Source: Geodermatophilus tzadiensis
GTDB taxonomy: Bacteria > Actinomycetota > Actinomycetes > Mycobacteriales > Geodermatophilaceae
NCBI RefSeq assembly: GCF_003002915.1
Contig: NZ_PVTG01000005.1
Span: 124,001-188,000 of the forward strand
Length of the DNA: 64,000 nt
Direction of reading: 5' to 3'
Within the stretch, counting starts at the first letter, position 1, and each line of letters opens with the position of its first letter. The notes below the pieces were generated by a model that saw nothing but the letters and a program-made list of their open reading frames with translations, did no database searches and was not told where the DNA came from. Position numbers and translations under genes: made by a program. Shown piece by piece: positions 32,542 through 46,255 of the stretch.

Positions 32542-32895
32542 ATGGCCTTCGAGCGCGTCTGCGGGCTCGCGGAGGTCCCGGAGAACGGGGCCCTGCGCGT
32601 GGAGCTCGCCGACCTCGACGTGGCCGTCGTCCGCTACGAGGACGACGTCTACGCGGTGCAGGACGTCTGCTCGCACGCCGAGGTCCCGCTGTCGGAGGGC
32701 GACGTCGAGGAGTTCGACGGCGCCCCGACCATCGAGTGCTGGCTGCACGGGTCGTGCTTCGACCTGCGCACCGGCGAGCCCACCAACCTGCCGGCCACCG
32801 AGCCGGTCGACGTCTACCCGGTCCGCGTGGAGGGGGGAGACGTCTACGTCGACACCGAGTCCGACGGGCGCCTCCCGCTCGCGGCCGGCAACTGA
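32542..32895 (+). CDS. Rieske-type [2Fe-2S] ferredoxin in the suf operon
   Basis: The 117-residue protein resembles ferredoxin subunits of non-heme iron oxygenases. The Rieske ligands are Cys43-x-His45 (CSH) and Cys66-x2-His69 (CWLH). It starts 2 nt after sufD and is followed 15 nt later by sufC, so it belongs to the operon. It may supply electrons for cluster assembly or be a client; this is unproven. Similar genes sit between sufD and sufC in other actinobacteria but not in M. tuberculosis. Confidence 0.92.
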   Translation: MAFERVCGLAEVPENGALRVELADLDVAVVRYEDDVYAVQDVCSHAEVPLSEGDVEEFDGAPTIECWLHGSCFDLRTGEPTNLPATEPVDVYPVRVEGGDVYVDTESDGRLPLAAGN

Positions 32896-32910
32896 GGAGC
32901 GAGAGAAGAA

Positions 32911-35011
<2,101 letters not shown>

Positions 35012-35012
<1 letters not shown>

Positions 35013-35494
35013 TGCAGCTGCAGTCGATGTACCAGGACATCATCCTGGACCACTACCGCAACCCGCACGGCCGCGGGCTGCGGGAGCCGTTCGAGGCCGA
35101 GGTGCACCACGTCAACCCGACGTGCGGCGACGAGGTCACGCTGCGCGTGCACCTCGACGGCGACACCATCGCCGACGTCTCCTACGAGGGCATGGGCTGC
35201 TCGATCAGCCAGGCGTCGGTCTCGGCGATGTACGACCTGGTGATCGGCCGCTCCGTGCCCGAGGCGCTGGAGACCGGCGAGCACTTCATGACGCTCATGC
35301 AGTCCAAGGGCGACCCGGCCGCGGCCGAGAAGCTCGAGGACGAGCTGGAGGACGCCGTCGCGTTCGCCGGGGTGTCGAAGTACCCGGCGCGCATCAAGTG
35401 CGCGCTGATGAGCTGGATGGCCCTCAAGGACGCATCCGCCCGCGCTCTGTCGGTCACCCACCCCACCACCCCGACCGGAGGACAGGGAGCATGA
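35012..35494 (+). CDS. sufU: Sulfur-transfer protein SufU
   Basis: The 160-residue, zinc-dependent, IscU-like protein accepts persulfide sulfur from SufS in Gram-positive bacteria. Conserved Cys38 and Asp40 (PTCGDE), Cys63 (GMGCSIS) and Cys130 (RIKCAL) form the zinc/sulfur site. The SufU-specific insert between the second and third Cys is present (EALETGEHFMTLMQSKG). Its stop overlaps the sufT start (ATGA). Confidence 0.96.
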
Positions 35495-35865
35495 GCGAGA
35501 CCACCGAGAACCAGACCCCCGCCGAGCTGCCGGCCTACAAGTCGGCGCTGCTCGAGGACGTCGAGGAGGCCATGCGCGACGTCGTCGACCCCGAGCTGGG
35601 CGTCAACGTCGTCGACCTCGGCCTGGTGTACGGCATCGACGTCGACGAGCAGAACGTCGCCGTCCTGGACATGACGCTGACCTCGGCGGCCTGCCCGCTG
35701 ACCGACGTCATCGAGGACCAGGCCCGCCAGGCCCTCACCGGAGGCCCCGGCCCCGGCCTGGTCGACGACATCCGGATCAACTGGGTCTGGATGCCGCCGT
35801 GGGGCCCGGACAAGATCACCGACGACGGCCGCGAGCAGCTGCGCGCCCTCGGCTTCCGCGTCTGA
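35491..35865 (+). CDS. sufT: SufT-like MIP18-family (DUF59) Fe-S assembly factor
   Basis: The 124-residue protein has the MIP18/DUF59 fold with VVDPELGVNVVDLGLVYG and TLTSAACPLTDVIEDQ, whose Cys is the conserved one of the family. SufT-like proteins help mature Fe-S proteins, especially when demand is high. It is the last gene of the suf operon and is followed by a strong bidirectional hairpin. Confidence 0.93.
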   Translation: MSETTENQTPAELPAYKSALLEDVEEAMRDVVDPELGVNVVDLGLVYGIDVDEQNVAVLDMTLTSAACPLTDVIEDQARQALTGGPGPGLVDDIRINWVWMPPWGPDKITDDGREQLRALGFRV

Positions 35866-35935
35866 CGACGGACCCGGCCGCCCCCCGCGTCACGCGCCGC
35901 GGGACCCTGCAGCCGGGCCGTTCCGGCACGTCATG

Positions 35936-35967
35936 ACCGCCCGCGTCCCTCCGGGGGCGCGGGCGGT
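35936..35967. terminator. Bidirectional hairpin between suf operon and SCO7613-like genes
   Basis: ACCGCCCGCG (35936-35945) pairs with CGCGGGCGGT (35958-35967); the loop can add three more C-G pairs. It ends the suf operon and the opposing gene. Confidence 0.75.
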
Positions 35968-35981
35968 CGGCGTCAGGACCG

Positions 35982-37838
35982 TCAGCGCAGCTCCGACAGC
36001 CGGGCGCCGAGCCCGGCGACCGCGCGGGACTCCCGCCGCGCGCCGAGCGCCAGCAGCGCCCCGCCGACAACCAGGACGCCGGCCACCGGGAGCGGCAGCA
36101 CGGCCACGGCCAGCCCGACGGCCAGGGCGACGGCGGTGGCGGCCGCGGTGACCAGCGGGGCCCGCAGTGCCATCCGGCCGGGCAGCGCTACGACCCCCGC
36201 CGCGACCGCCAGGACCAGCACCGGCCGCAGCGCACCGGGCTGCACGACCGCCGCCACCGTCGACGGCACCGCGGCGGTGAGCAGCCCGGGGCCCCACGTC
36301 GGCCAGGACGGCTCCCGCCCGTCGAGCAACCGGGGGCCCGCGGCCAGCAGCAGCCCGGCCGCGGCGGGCAGCGTCCAGCTCTCCACCACCGCCGACCCCG
36401 CCAGCGCGGCGCACGTCCAGGCCGCCGCCACGACCTCCGCCGCGCCGATCCGCCGGCACGACCCCGCCTCTGCCGCCGCCCCTGCGTCCGCGTCCGCCTC
36501 CGCGGACCGTCCCCGGTGCAGGCCCCACGCCCAGGTGAGCGTGCCCTGCACCGCCAGGTGCGCGGCCAGCTGCCCCCAGGCGCCGTGGCCGGCCAGGACC
36601 ACGAGTGCCGCGGCGGCGCTGACCGCCCCGACGGCGCCCGTGGGACCGCGGACGTCGGCGGCCGACCGGGGCCGGGTGGCCAGCGAGGCGGCGTAGAGCG
36701 CGGTGAGCGCCGCCGCGCACCCTCCCGGTGGGAGCAGGCCGGCGAGCACGGCGAGCAGCGCCGCCGCCGCCAGGCAGCCCAGCGCGGTGGGGGCCGCCGT
36801 GGGGCGCTCGTCCCGCCGGACGGCGGCCACCCAGGCCGCGGGCAGCGCGGTGAGCAGCAGCAGCACGACCAGGGACGCCCAGCGGGCGTCGGCCGCCAGC
36901 TGCACGACGGCCAGGACGACGAGCACCCCTCCGGCCGCCCCGGCGGCAGGCAGCAGCAGCCCCCGCCGCCAGCCGGTCAGCGTGGCCGCGGCGGCCGAGA
37001 CGACCAGCACGCCCAGCTCCCCGGCGGCGGGCAGCGCGAGGACCCCGTCGGTGGACAGCGCGGCACCCACCGCCCCGCCGGCGACCAGGCCCGCGAGCAC
37101 GGGCACCGCCCGCGGCGGGCCCAGGAGCGAGTCCACCGCCCGGACCAGCCGCACGGGCAGCAGCGCCGCCGCCACGGCCACGGTGAGCGCGGCCGATCCC
37201 CAGCGGTCGGCGCCGTCGGCCGTCGCCGCGGTGACCAGCCCGCCGGCGACCCCGGCCACCCACCAGGGGGCGGCGGTCACCAGGGCCACCCGGGCGAGTG
37301 CCGGGCGCGCGACGACGGTGAGGCCGAGACCGGTGAGGGCGGCGGCGAGCAGCAGCGCGGTGCGGGGGGTGCCCGCGGCGACCAGGTCCAGCGAGCGCAG
37401 TGCGGCCACCTGCAGCGCCACCCACGCGGCCAGCGGCCAGGTGAGCGGTTCCGGGCGCAGCAGCCGCACCGCCAGCAGGACCACCGCGAGCAGCAGCAGG
37501 GGCGCCGGTCCGGCGCCGGCCGTGCGGTCGCCGGCGGCGCCGGTCAGCGCCAGGGCTGCGGCGGCGGCCGCGCAGGCCTCCTCGGTGCTGCGCAGCCCGG
37601 CCCCGCCCGCCCAGGCGGAGGCCCCGGCGGCCGCGGCGGCGAGCAGCAGCACCCCGGTGCGGGCCGGACCCGCTCCCACCAGCGCCGGTCCGGCCAGCCC
37701 GGCGGCCACCAGGAGCACCACGCCGACGGTCAACAGCACCTGCGGTGGCCGCAGCCGCGTCGACAGCTCCGCCACCGGCTCGAGGACCACCGGCGGTGGG
37801 CCGGGGGAGTACGGGGGAGGCACGGGCCCAGACGCCAT
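35982..37838 (-). CDS. Multi-span membrane protein, SCO7613 C-terminal-domain type (paralogue 1)
   Basis: The 618-residue protein is almost wholly hydrophobic, with roughly 18-20 membrane segments rich in Ala, Leu, Val and Gly, after a short Pro-rich N-terminus (GPVPPPYSPGPPP). A TLPAAAGLLL motif near the C-terminus is shared with the adjacent gene at 37898-40009, so the pair look like paralogues, and both match actinobacterial proteins described by their SCO7613-like C-terminal domain. Function unknown. GGAGGGG followed by 6 nt decides the ATG at 37838 over one two codons upstream. It lies 59 nt after its neighbour on the same strand. Confidence 0.75.
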   Translation of the reverse strand: MASGPVPPPYSPGPPPVVLEPVAELSTRLRPPQVLLTVGVVLLVAAGLAGPALVGAGPARTGVLLLAAAAAGASAWAGGAGLRSTEEACAAAAAALALTGAAGDRTAGAGPAPLLLLAVVLLAVRLLRPEPLTWPLAAWVALQVAALRSLDLVAAGTPRTALLLAAALTGLGLTVVARPALARVALVTAAPWWVAGVAGGLVTAATADGADRWGSAALTVAVAAALLPVRLVRAVDSLLGPPRAVPVLAGLVAGGAVGAALSTDGVLALPAAGELGVLVVSAAAATLTGWRRGLLLPAAGAAGGVLVVLAVVQLAADARWASLVVLLLLTALPAAWVAAVRRDERPTAAPTALGCLAAAALLAVLAGLLPPGGCAAALTALYAASLATRPRSAADVRGPTGAVGAVSAAAALVVLAGHGAWGQLAAHLAVQGTLTWAWGLHRGRSAEADADAGAAAEAGSCRRIGAAEVVAAAWTCAALAGSAVVESWTLPAAAGLLLAAGPRLLDGREPSWPTWGPGLLTAAVPSTVAAVVQPGALRPVLVLAVAAGVVALPGRMALRAPLVTAAATAVALAVGLAVAVLPLPVAGVLVVGGALLALGARRESRAVAGLGARLSELR

Positions 37839-37897
37839 CGCCATCCCCTCCCCTCGGCCGCCGGGTTCCCACGCTAGGGGCCCGGCGGCCGTCCGGC

Positions 37898-40009
37898 TCA
37901 GCGCATCTGGGCCACCCAGGCGACCGCCTCCCGCGCCTGCTGCCGGCGGCGCTCGTAGGTGGCGCCGACGACGAGCAGCACCAGCCCCACGGTGGCGAGC
38001 GTGACCCAGCGCGGCACCAGCGGCGCGTAGGGCCCGAGCCGGCCGGCGACCACCAGCACCAGCGCCCCCGCGCCGACGACGAACGGCGCCTGCCGGTGGG
38101 TGAGCGTCCCGGCAACAGTGAGCGCGGCCGCGGCGACGACCACCACGGTCAGGCGGACCGCCGTCGGGTCGGCCACGACCACGACGGCCGAGGGCACCAG
38201 CGCGACGGCGAGCGCCGCACCCTCCGCGGCCCACGACGGCGCGCCCGACCGCAGTGCCGGGACGGCGAGCAGCAGCAGTCCCGCCGCCGCGGGCAGCGTG
38301 TAGACCTCCGGCGTCCGGATCTCCGCCCCGGCGGCCGCGATCCAGCTCGCGACGACCAGCTCGGCCACGGCCGCCGCGGCCACGAGCCGCTGCCGCGTCA
38401 CCAGCGCGTAGACGCCGGCGGCCGCACCGGCGACGGCCAGGTCCACCGCCACGAGCCCGGAGGCCCCCGTGGGCCAGGTCAGCAGGCCGGCGAGGAGGCC
38501 GGTGGCCCCGCCGACGGTGGCCGCGGTGGCCTCCTCCGGTGAGGGCGCCCGCAGCGCGGCCACGCCGAAGGCGACCGCGGCGACCGCGGCGAGCAGCAGC
38601 CCGGCCGCTTCCGGCCGGACCAGCGTGTCGGAGGCGAGCACGGCGGCCGACCCGGGCGCGACCAGGGCCGCGCCGGTCGCCGCGGCCCGCAGCTCCGGGC
38701 GCAGCACCGCGGCCAGCGCCGCCGGCACGGCGGCGGCCAGGGCGAGCAGCGCCAGCAGGTCGGTCCGGCCGGCCTCGGCGACCACGCCGGCACCGGTGGC
38801 GCCCAGGGCCGCCCCGGAGGCCAGCAGGCCGGCGAGGACGGCCGGGGCGGAGCGCACCGGCGCCGCGCCGGCGAGCAGCACCAGGCCGAGGCCCACGGCC
38901 ACGACGGGGCCGACGACGCCGACGCCGCTCAGCGATCCGCTCAGGGCCACCGCGGGCAGGCCCGCGGCGAGAGCGGCCACCGGCCGCGGGTCGGCCGGCC
39001 GCAGCTCCCGCAGCAGGGGCACCGCGACGGCGCCGGCCACCCCGAGCAGGACCGTGGCCGTCCACGACTGCACCGGGTCGAGCGACCACGCCAGCACCAG
39101 CCCGCGCAGCGCGCCGGCCACCGCCCACAGCGCGGCCAGGCCGAGGGCGAGGCGGTGCAGCGACCGGCGCAGCACGAGCAGGGCGAGGACGTCGGCCAGC
39201 GCCGTCCCGGCGAGGACCGCGACCCCCGCGACCAGCCCGTCCTGTCCCTCGGGCAGGAGCAGCAGCGCCACCGGCTGGGCGGCCAGCAGCGCCACCGCCG
39301 GCCAGGTGACCGTGGTGCGGGTCAGCCGGCCCAGTCCCAGGGCCGCCAGGGCGACCAGCGCGCAGCTCAGCGCGGCCCACAGCCGCCCGGGGAGGGCGTC
39401 GGCACCCCACAGCCCCAGCGCGTGGGCGGCGCCGAGGTCGACGGCGAGCAGCGCCGCGCCCGCGGCGGCCAGCGCCTCCTCGGTGGCCCGCAGGCCGCGC
39501 CGGGCGGTCCACGCCGACGCGCCCGCCGCCGCCGCGGTGACCGCGGCCATGACCGCCGCCTGGAACGTCACGCCCAGGCGGGTCCAGGCCACCGCCACGA
39601 AGGCCAGCGACGCGGCCACCACGAGCAGCGCACCGAGGCCTTCGAGGACCTGCTGCGGGCTGACCCGCCGCCGCGGGACCCGGGCCGGTGCGGGCGGGGC
39701 CGGCGGCGGGGGAGCGGGCACGGCCGGCGGGAGCGGCGGGGCCCAGGCCGGCACGCCGGGCGGTGCCGGCCGGGGTGGGGCCGCGACCGGCACGGCCGCC
39801 CGGACCGGGCCACCTCCCGCCGCCGCGCGGAGGGTGGCGACCAGCGCGTCGCGCTCGCGGCTGAACTCGTCGATCGTCGCCCCCAGCCGGGCCACCACGG
39901 TGGCGGCCTGCGCGACGGCAGGCAGGCCGCACGTGCCGCAGGGCGCGGGTGCCGGCGCGGCCGGTGTACCGCAGACGGGACAGGGCGGTGCCCAGGTCGG
40001 CGTGCTCAC
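37898..40009 (-). CDS. Zinc-ribbon multi-span membrane protein, SCO7613-like (paralogue 2)
   Basis: The 703-residue protein starts with a zinc ribbon (Cys10, Cys13, Cys24, Cys27 in CPVC and CGTC), a short helical stretch with DEFSRERDAL, a Pro-rich linker (about 80-120), then about 20 membrane segments. YTLPAAAGLLLLAVPALRSG near residue 600 matches the neighbour's TLPAAAGLLL, showing common origin. The family is known in actinobacteria but not functionally defined; no catalytic motif is seen. The GTG at 40009 is chosen because the zinc ribbon starts there; no ribosome binding site is visible, and an ATG at 40093 is an alternative. Divergent from the ABC-F gene. Confidence 0.75.
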   Translation of the reverse strand: MSTPTWAPPCPVCGTPAAPAPAPCGTCGLPAVAQAATVVARLGATIDEFSRERDALVATLRAAAGGGPVRAAVPVAAPPRPAPPGVPAWAPPLPPAVPAPPPPAPPAPARVPRRRVSPQQVLEGLGALLVVAASLAFVAVAWTRLGVTFQAAVMAAVTAAAAGASAWTARRGLRATEEALAAAGAALLAVDLGAAHALGLWGADALPGRLWAALSCALVALAALGLGRLTRTTVTWPAVALLAAQPVALLLLPEGQDGLVAGVAVLAGTALADVLALLVLRRSLHRLALGLAALWAVAGALRGLVLAWSLDPVQSWTATVLLGVAGAVAVPLLRELRPADPRPVAALAAGLPAVALSGSLSGVGVVGPVVAVGLGLVLLAGAAPVRSAPAVLAGLLASGAALGATGAGVVAEAGRTDLLALLALAAAVPAALAAVLRPELRAAATGAALVAPGSAAVLASDTLVRPEAAGLLLAAVAAVAFGVAALRAPSPEEATAATVGGATGLLAGLLTWPTGASGLVAVDLAVAGAAAGVYALVTRQRLVAAAAVAELVVASWIAAAGAEIRTPEVYTLPAAAGLLLLAVPALRSGAPSWAAEGAALAVALVPSAVVVVADPTAVRLTVVVVAAAALTVAGTLTHRQAPFVVGAGALVLVVAGRLGPYAPLVPRWVTLATVGLVLLVVGATYERRRQQAREAVAWVAQMR

Positions 40010-40128
40010 GTCGGGGATGGTGGCGCGCGGCGGGCGCCGGCGGAACGGGGTCTCCCTCTCCCTGTGGACGCGGACGGGTGCTGTGGACGTCACCCGGCAA
40101 TCCGCTCGGGTTCCGCCGTCCGAGCGCC

Positions 40129-40134
40129 TACCCT
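40129..40134 (+). promoter_or_regulatory. -10 element TACCCT of the ABC-F gene, predicted leaderless
   Basis: TACCCT is followed by 7 nt and the GTG at 40142, the same arrangement as uvrC and secG. Confidence 0.5.
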
Positions 40135-40141
40135 GGGATCA

Positions 40142-41743
<1,602 letters not shown>

Positions 41744-41771
41744 CACCTCGTCGGCCTCCCGGCCGACACCG

Positions 41772-41801
41772 CCACCACGGGCCCGGGAGGGCCCGCGGTG
41801 G
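41772..41801 (+). terminator. Hairpin after the ABC-F gene
   Basis: CCACCACGGGCCC (41772-41784) pairs with GGGCCCGCGGTGG (41789-41801) with one A-C mismatch, loop GGGA, 28 nt after the stop. Confidence 0.7.
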
Positions 41802-41844
41802 GACCGCCGTCCTGCGCGGGGCGGCTCGCGTCCCGTCCTCGTCG

Positions 41845-41872
41845 CGGACACCGGCCACCGTGGCGGTGTCCG
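41845..41872. other. Second stem-loop in the ABC-F/HTH intergenic region
   Basis: CGGACACCGGCCAC can fold on GTGGCGGTGTCCG with one bulged G. It lies in the 287-nt gap between the ABC-F gene and the small HTH gene, after the main terminator. The rest of this gap shows no gene; the HTH gene's promoter is not evident. Confidence 0.5.
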
Positions 41873-42030
41873 GGGGGTGAGCGGGGATTCCGGCGTTCGC
41901 GTGGCCGTGGGGCGACCCCTGGGTGATCATCGAGGCGGGAGTTCGCTGTCACGGGGACGGCGGCACCACGCGGACGAGCACCCGACGGGCCGGGGTCGAC
42001 CGGCACGGACGGCGGCGACGGAGGGGAGTC

Positions 42031-42261
42031 ATGGCCGACTCGAGTACGGCGGACCTCGGCAAGGGCAAGCGCATCACGGGTGGCGACCGCACGTCCCTCG
42101 CCGACGAGCTGAAGAAGCGCTACGACGGCGGGGAGAGCATCCGCTCGCTGGCCACCTCGACCAACCGGTCCTACGGCTTCGTGCACCGGCTCCTGTCGGA
42201 GTCGGGTGCCACGCTGCGCAGCCGTGGCGGGGCGAACCGGAACAGCAAGAAGACCGCGTGA
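42031..42261 (+). CDS. Small helix-turn-helix protein
   Basis: The 76-residue, highly basic protein has one helix-turn-helix (LADELKKRYDGGESIRSLA, then TSTNRSYGFVHRLLSESG) and a basic tail. It resembles the short actinobacterial HTH protein annotated as Rv1473A in M. tuberculosis, at the same place next to an ABC-F gene. The recognition helix is like that of resolvase/terminase-type HTH domains. GGAGGGGAG precedes the ATG. The stop overlaps the next start (GTGA), so it is translated with the enoyl-CoA hydratase. Its DNA target is unknown. Confidence 0.85.
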   Translation: MADSSTADLGKGKRITGGDRTSLADELKKRYDGGESIRSLATSTNRSYGFVHRLLSESGATLRSRGGANRNSKKTA

Positions 42262-43031
42262 CGGCGGCGGAGGTCGACGGCCGGGTCCGCACCACCCGGG
42301 ACGGCGCCGTCCTCACCGTCACGCTCGACCGCCCCGACCAGCTCAACGCGCAGACGCCGGCCACCTGGTCGGCGCTGGCGGAGGTCGGCGCCTCCCTCGA
42401 CGACGGCGTCCGCGTGGTCGTCGTGCGGGGCGCCGGCCGCTCCTTCTCCGCGGGCCTCGACCGCAGCCTGTTCAGCACCGACCCGTCGACGCCCGGCGGG
42501 CTCGGCGAGCTGGGCGCGATGCCGGCCGAGCTCACCCAGGAGCGCATCCGCTCCTACCAGGCGGGCTTCCGGTGGCTGCGGTCGCCGGGGATCGTGTCGG
42601 TCGCGGCGGTGCAGGGCCACGCGATCGGCGCCGGGGCGCAGCTCGCGCTGGCCTGCGACCTGCGGGTGCTCACCGAGGACGCCTCGCTGCGGCTGCCGGA
42701 GGCGGGCCTCGGCCTGGTGCCCGACCTGACCGGCACGAGCACGCTCACCGAGCTGGTGGGCTACTCGCGGGCGCTGGAGATCTGCCTGACCGGCCGGGCG
42801 GTGGGGGCGGCCGAGGCCCTCGCCACCGGCCTGGCCAACGCGGTGGTCCCCGCGGCCGGGCTGGACGAGGCGGTGGCCGGGCTGGTCGCCGCGATCACCG
42901 CCGCGCCGGTGGGGGCCAGCCGGGAGACCGCGGCGCTGGTGCGCTCCGCCGTCCGCAACGACCCGGAGGCCCAGGACGCGGCCGAGCGGGCCGCGCAGTC
43001 GCGGCGGCTGGCCGAGCTGGCCGGGCGCTGA
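42258..43031 (+). CDS. Enoyl-CoA hydratase/isomerase family protein
   Basis: The 257-residue protein has the crotonase fold: LDRPDQLNAQ, an oxyanion-hole stretch GAGRSFSAGLD and GHAIGAGAQLALACDLRV. It has Pro-Glu-Ala-Gly-Leu-Gly-Leu (PEAGLGLVPD), with one of the usual catalytic Glu positions. It corresponds to echA12 (Rv1472) by position. Substrate is unknown; an acyl-CoA is expected. Coupled to the HTH gene by a 4-nt overlap. Confidence 0.88.
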   Translation: MTAAEVDGRVRTTRDGAVLTVTLDRPDQLNAQTPATWSALAEVGASLDDGVRVVVVRGAGRSFSAGLDRSLFSTDPSTPGGLGELGAMPAELTQERIRSYQAGFRWLRSPGIVSVAAVQGHAIGAGAQLALACDLRVLTEDASLRLPEAGLGLVPDLTGTSTLTELVGYSRALEICLTGRAVGAAEALATGLANAVVPAAGLDEAVAGLVAAITAAPVGASRETAALVRSAVRNDPEAQDAAERAAQSRRLAELAGR

Positions 43032-43057
43032 GCACCACGGCGACACCGGAACACGCG

Positions 43058-43091
43058 GGGACCGGCGGCTGTTGTCCGAGCCGCCGGTCCC
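43058..43091 (+). terminator. 12-bp perfect hairpin after the enoyl-CoA hydratase gene
   Basis: GGGACCGGCGGC (43058-43069) pairs exactly with GCCGCCGGTCCC (43080-43091), loop of 10 nt. Confidence 0.75.
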
Positions 43092-43116
43092 TGTCGCCGG
43101 GTGAGGAGGTCGTGCC

Positions 43117-45018
<1,902 letters not shown>

Positions 45019-45022
45019 CAAC

Positions 45023-45028
45023 TAGCGT
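45023..45028 (+). promoter_or_regulatory. -10 element TAGCGT upstream of the SnoaL-like gene
   Basis: TAGCGT begins 5 nt after the exporter stop and lies 34 nt before the GTG at 45062. A short CTGCTG/CAGCAG hairpin lies in the leader. Confidence 0.4.
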
Positions 45029-45061
45029 TCCTGCTGCCACAGCAGCACCAGGAGGAACTCC

Positions 45062-45526
45062 GTGACGTCCGCACACCCGCACGACACCTCGATCCGCGCG
45101 CTCTACGCCGCCTTCCTCGACGGCTGGAACCGGCGCAGCGGCGCGGCCGTGGCGTCCGGGTTCGCCGACGACGGGGACATGATCGGCTACGACGGCACCC
45201 ACCACCACGGGCGGCTGGCCATCGCCGCCGACTTCCGGCAGATCTTCGGCGGCCACCAGACGGCCACCTACGTGGCGGTGATCCGCAGCGTGCGGCCCGT
45301 GGCGCAGGGCGTCGCCGTCCTGCTGGCGCACGCCGGGATGATCCCGCCGGGAGCGGCCGACGTGGACCCGCGCTTCCACACGGTCCACACGCTGGTCGCC
45401 GTCGAGGAGGGTGGCCGCTGGCGCATCTCGCTGCTGCAGGCCACCCCCGCGGCGTGGCACCAGCACCCCGAGGCCCGCGAGGCGCTCACCCAGGAGCTGC
45501 GCGGCTTGCTCGCCGCCGCCCCGTGA
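45062..45526 (+). CDS. SnoaL-like/SgcJ-type NTF2-fold protein
   Basis: The 154-residue protein has the cone-shaped NTF2-like fold of SnoaL/DUF4440/SgcJ-EcaC families: SIRALYAAFLDGWNRRSGAA followed by GRLAIAADFRQIF and VEEGGRWRISLLQATP. Family members include polyketide cyclases, dehydratases and many proteins of unknown activity; no specific active site can be assigned. AGGAGGAAC lies well placed before the GTG. Monocistronic; convergent with the chelatase-like gene. Confidence 0.8.
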   Translation: MTSAHPHDTSIRALYAAFLDGWNRRSGAAVASGFADDGDMIGYDGTHHHGRLAIAADFRQIFGGHQTATYVAVIRSVRPVAQGVAVLLAHAGMIPPGAADVDPRFHTVHTLVAVEEGGRWRISLLQATPAAWHQHPEAREALTQELRGLLAAAP

Positions 45527-45562
45527 GCTGACGCCGGCAGGGCGGCGCGGGCGGCGGCCGGC

Positions 45563-46255
45563 TCAGCCGAGCGCGGCGTCGTAGCGGTCGAGCAGGACGG
45601 CGGCGACCCGCTCGTCGGGCAGCAGCGGGGCGGTGACGACGTCGGCCCCCGCCTCGGCGAGCTTGCCGTGGAAGTGGCCCGGCGCCAGCAGGTAGGAGGC
45701 GACGACGACCCGCTCGGCGCCGCCCCTCCGTGCCGCGGCGACGGCCTCGGCGACCGGGGGCTGGGCGGCCGACCCGTAGCCGGTGGTCACCGGGCCCGCC
45801 CAGGAGCGCTGCAGCAGGTCGGCGGTGTCCTCGACGTCGGCGACCGAGCGGGGGTCGCTGGACCCGGCCGCGGCGAGCACCACGGCGGTCAGCGGGTCGC
45901 CCGGGTCGGCGCCGGCCCCGGTGAGCCGGTCGTGCAGCACCGAGGCCAGCCGCGGGTCGGGGCCCAGCGGGCGGGCGGCGACCGCCGAGTCGTGCGCGGC
46001 CACGGCCCCCGCGATGTCGACGTGCACGTGGTAGCCACCCGAGAGCAGCAGCGGCACGACGACGGCGGGCCGGCCCTCGGCGGCCAGCCCCGCGACGACG
46101 TCGACGACCGTGGGCGGCTGGACGTCGACGAAGGCCGCCGTCGTCACCAGACCGGGACGCAGCCGGCGGGCGGCCAGCGCCAGTTCGGCGACCAGCCGCC
46201 GTCCGGTGGGGTTGCGTGTGCCGTGCGCACACGCGACGAGCACCGGTGCGCTCAC
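45563..46255 (-). CDS. Sirohydrochlorin chelatase-like protein (CbiX family)
   Basis: The 230-residue protein contains two tandem CbiX-like halves. The N-terminal half has His11 in CAHGTRNP and LLLSGGYHVHVDI, both metal-binding features of CbiX/SirB chelatases; the C-terminal half has SYLLAPGHFHGKL. It may insert Fe or Co into sirohydrochlorin for siroheme or cobalamin. No sulfite or nitrite reductase or cob genes are near, so the metal is open. The GTG start overlaps the SDR stop by 4 nt; it is the third gene of acnA-SDR-chelatase. Confidence 0.85.
   Translation of the reverse strand: MSAPVLVACAHGTRNPTGRRLVAELALAARRLRPGLVTTAAFVDVQPPTVVDVVAGLAAEGRPAVVVPLLLSGGYHVHVDIAGAVAAHDSAVAARPLGPDPRLASVLHDRLTGAGADPGDPLTAVVLAAAGSSDPRSVADVEDTADLLQRSWAGPVTTGYGSAAQPPVAEAVAAARRGGAERVVVASYLLAPGHFHGKLAEAGADVVTAPLLPDERVAAVLLDRYDAALG

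Noticed and set aside
35982-40100. Single 1372-codon minus-strand frame spanning both SCO7613-like genes
   Set aside because: It reads the second gene out of its coding frame; two separate genes in different frames give the membrane-protein composition and sensible starts.
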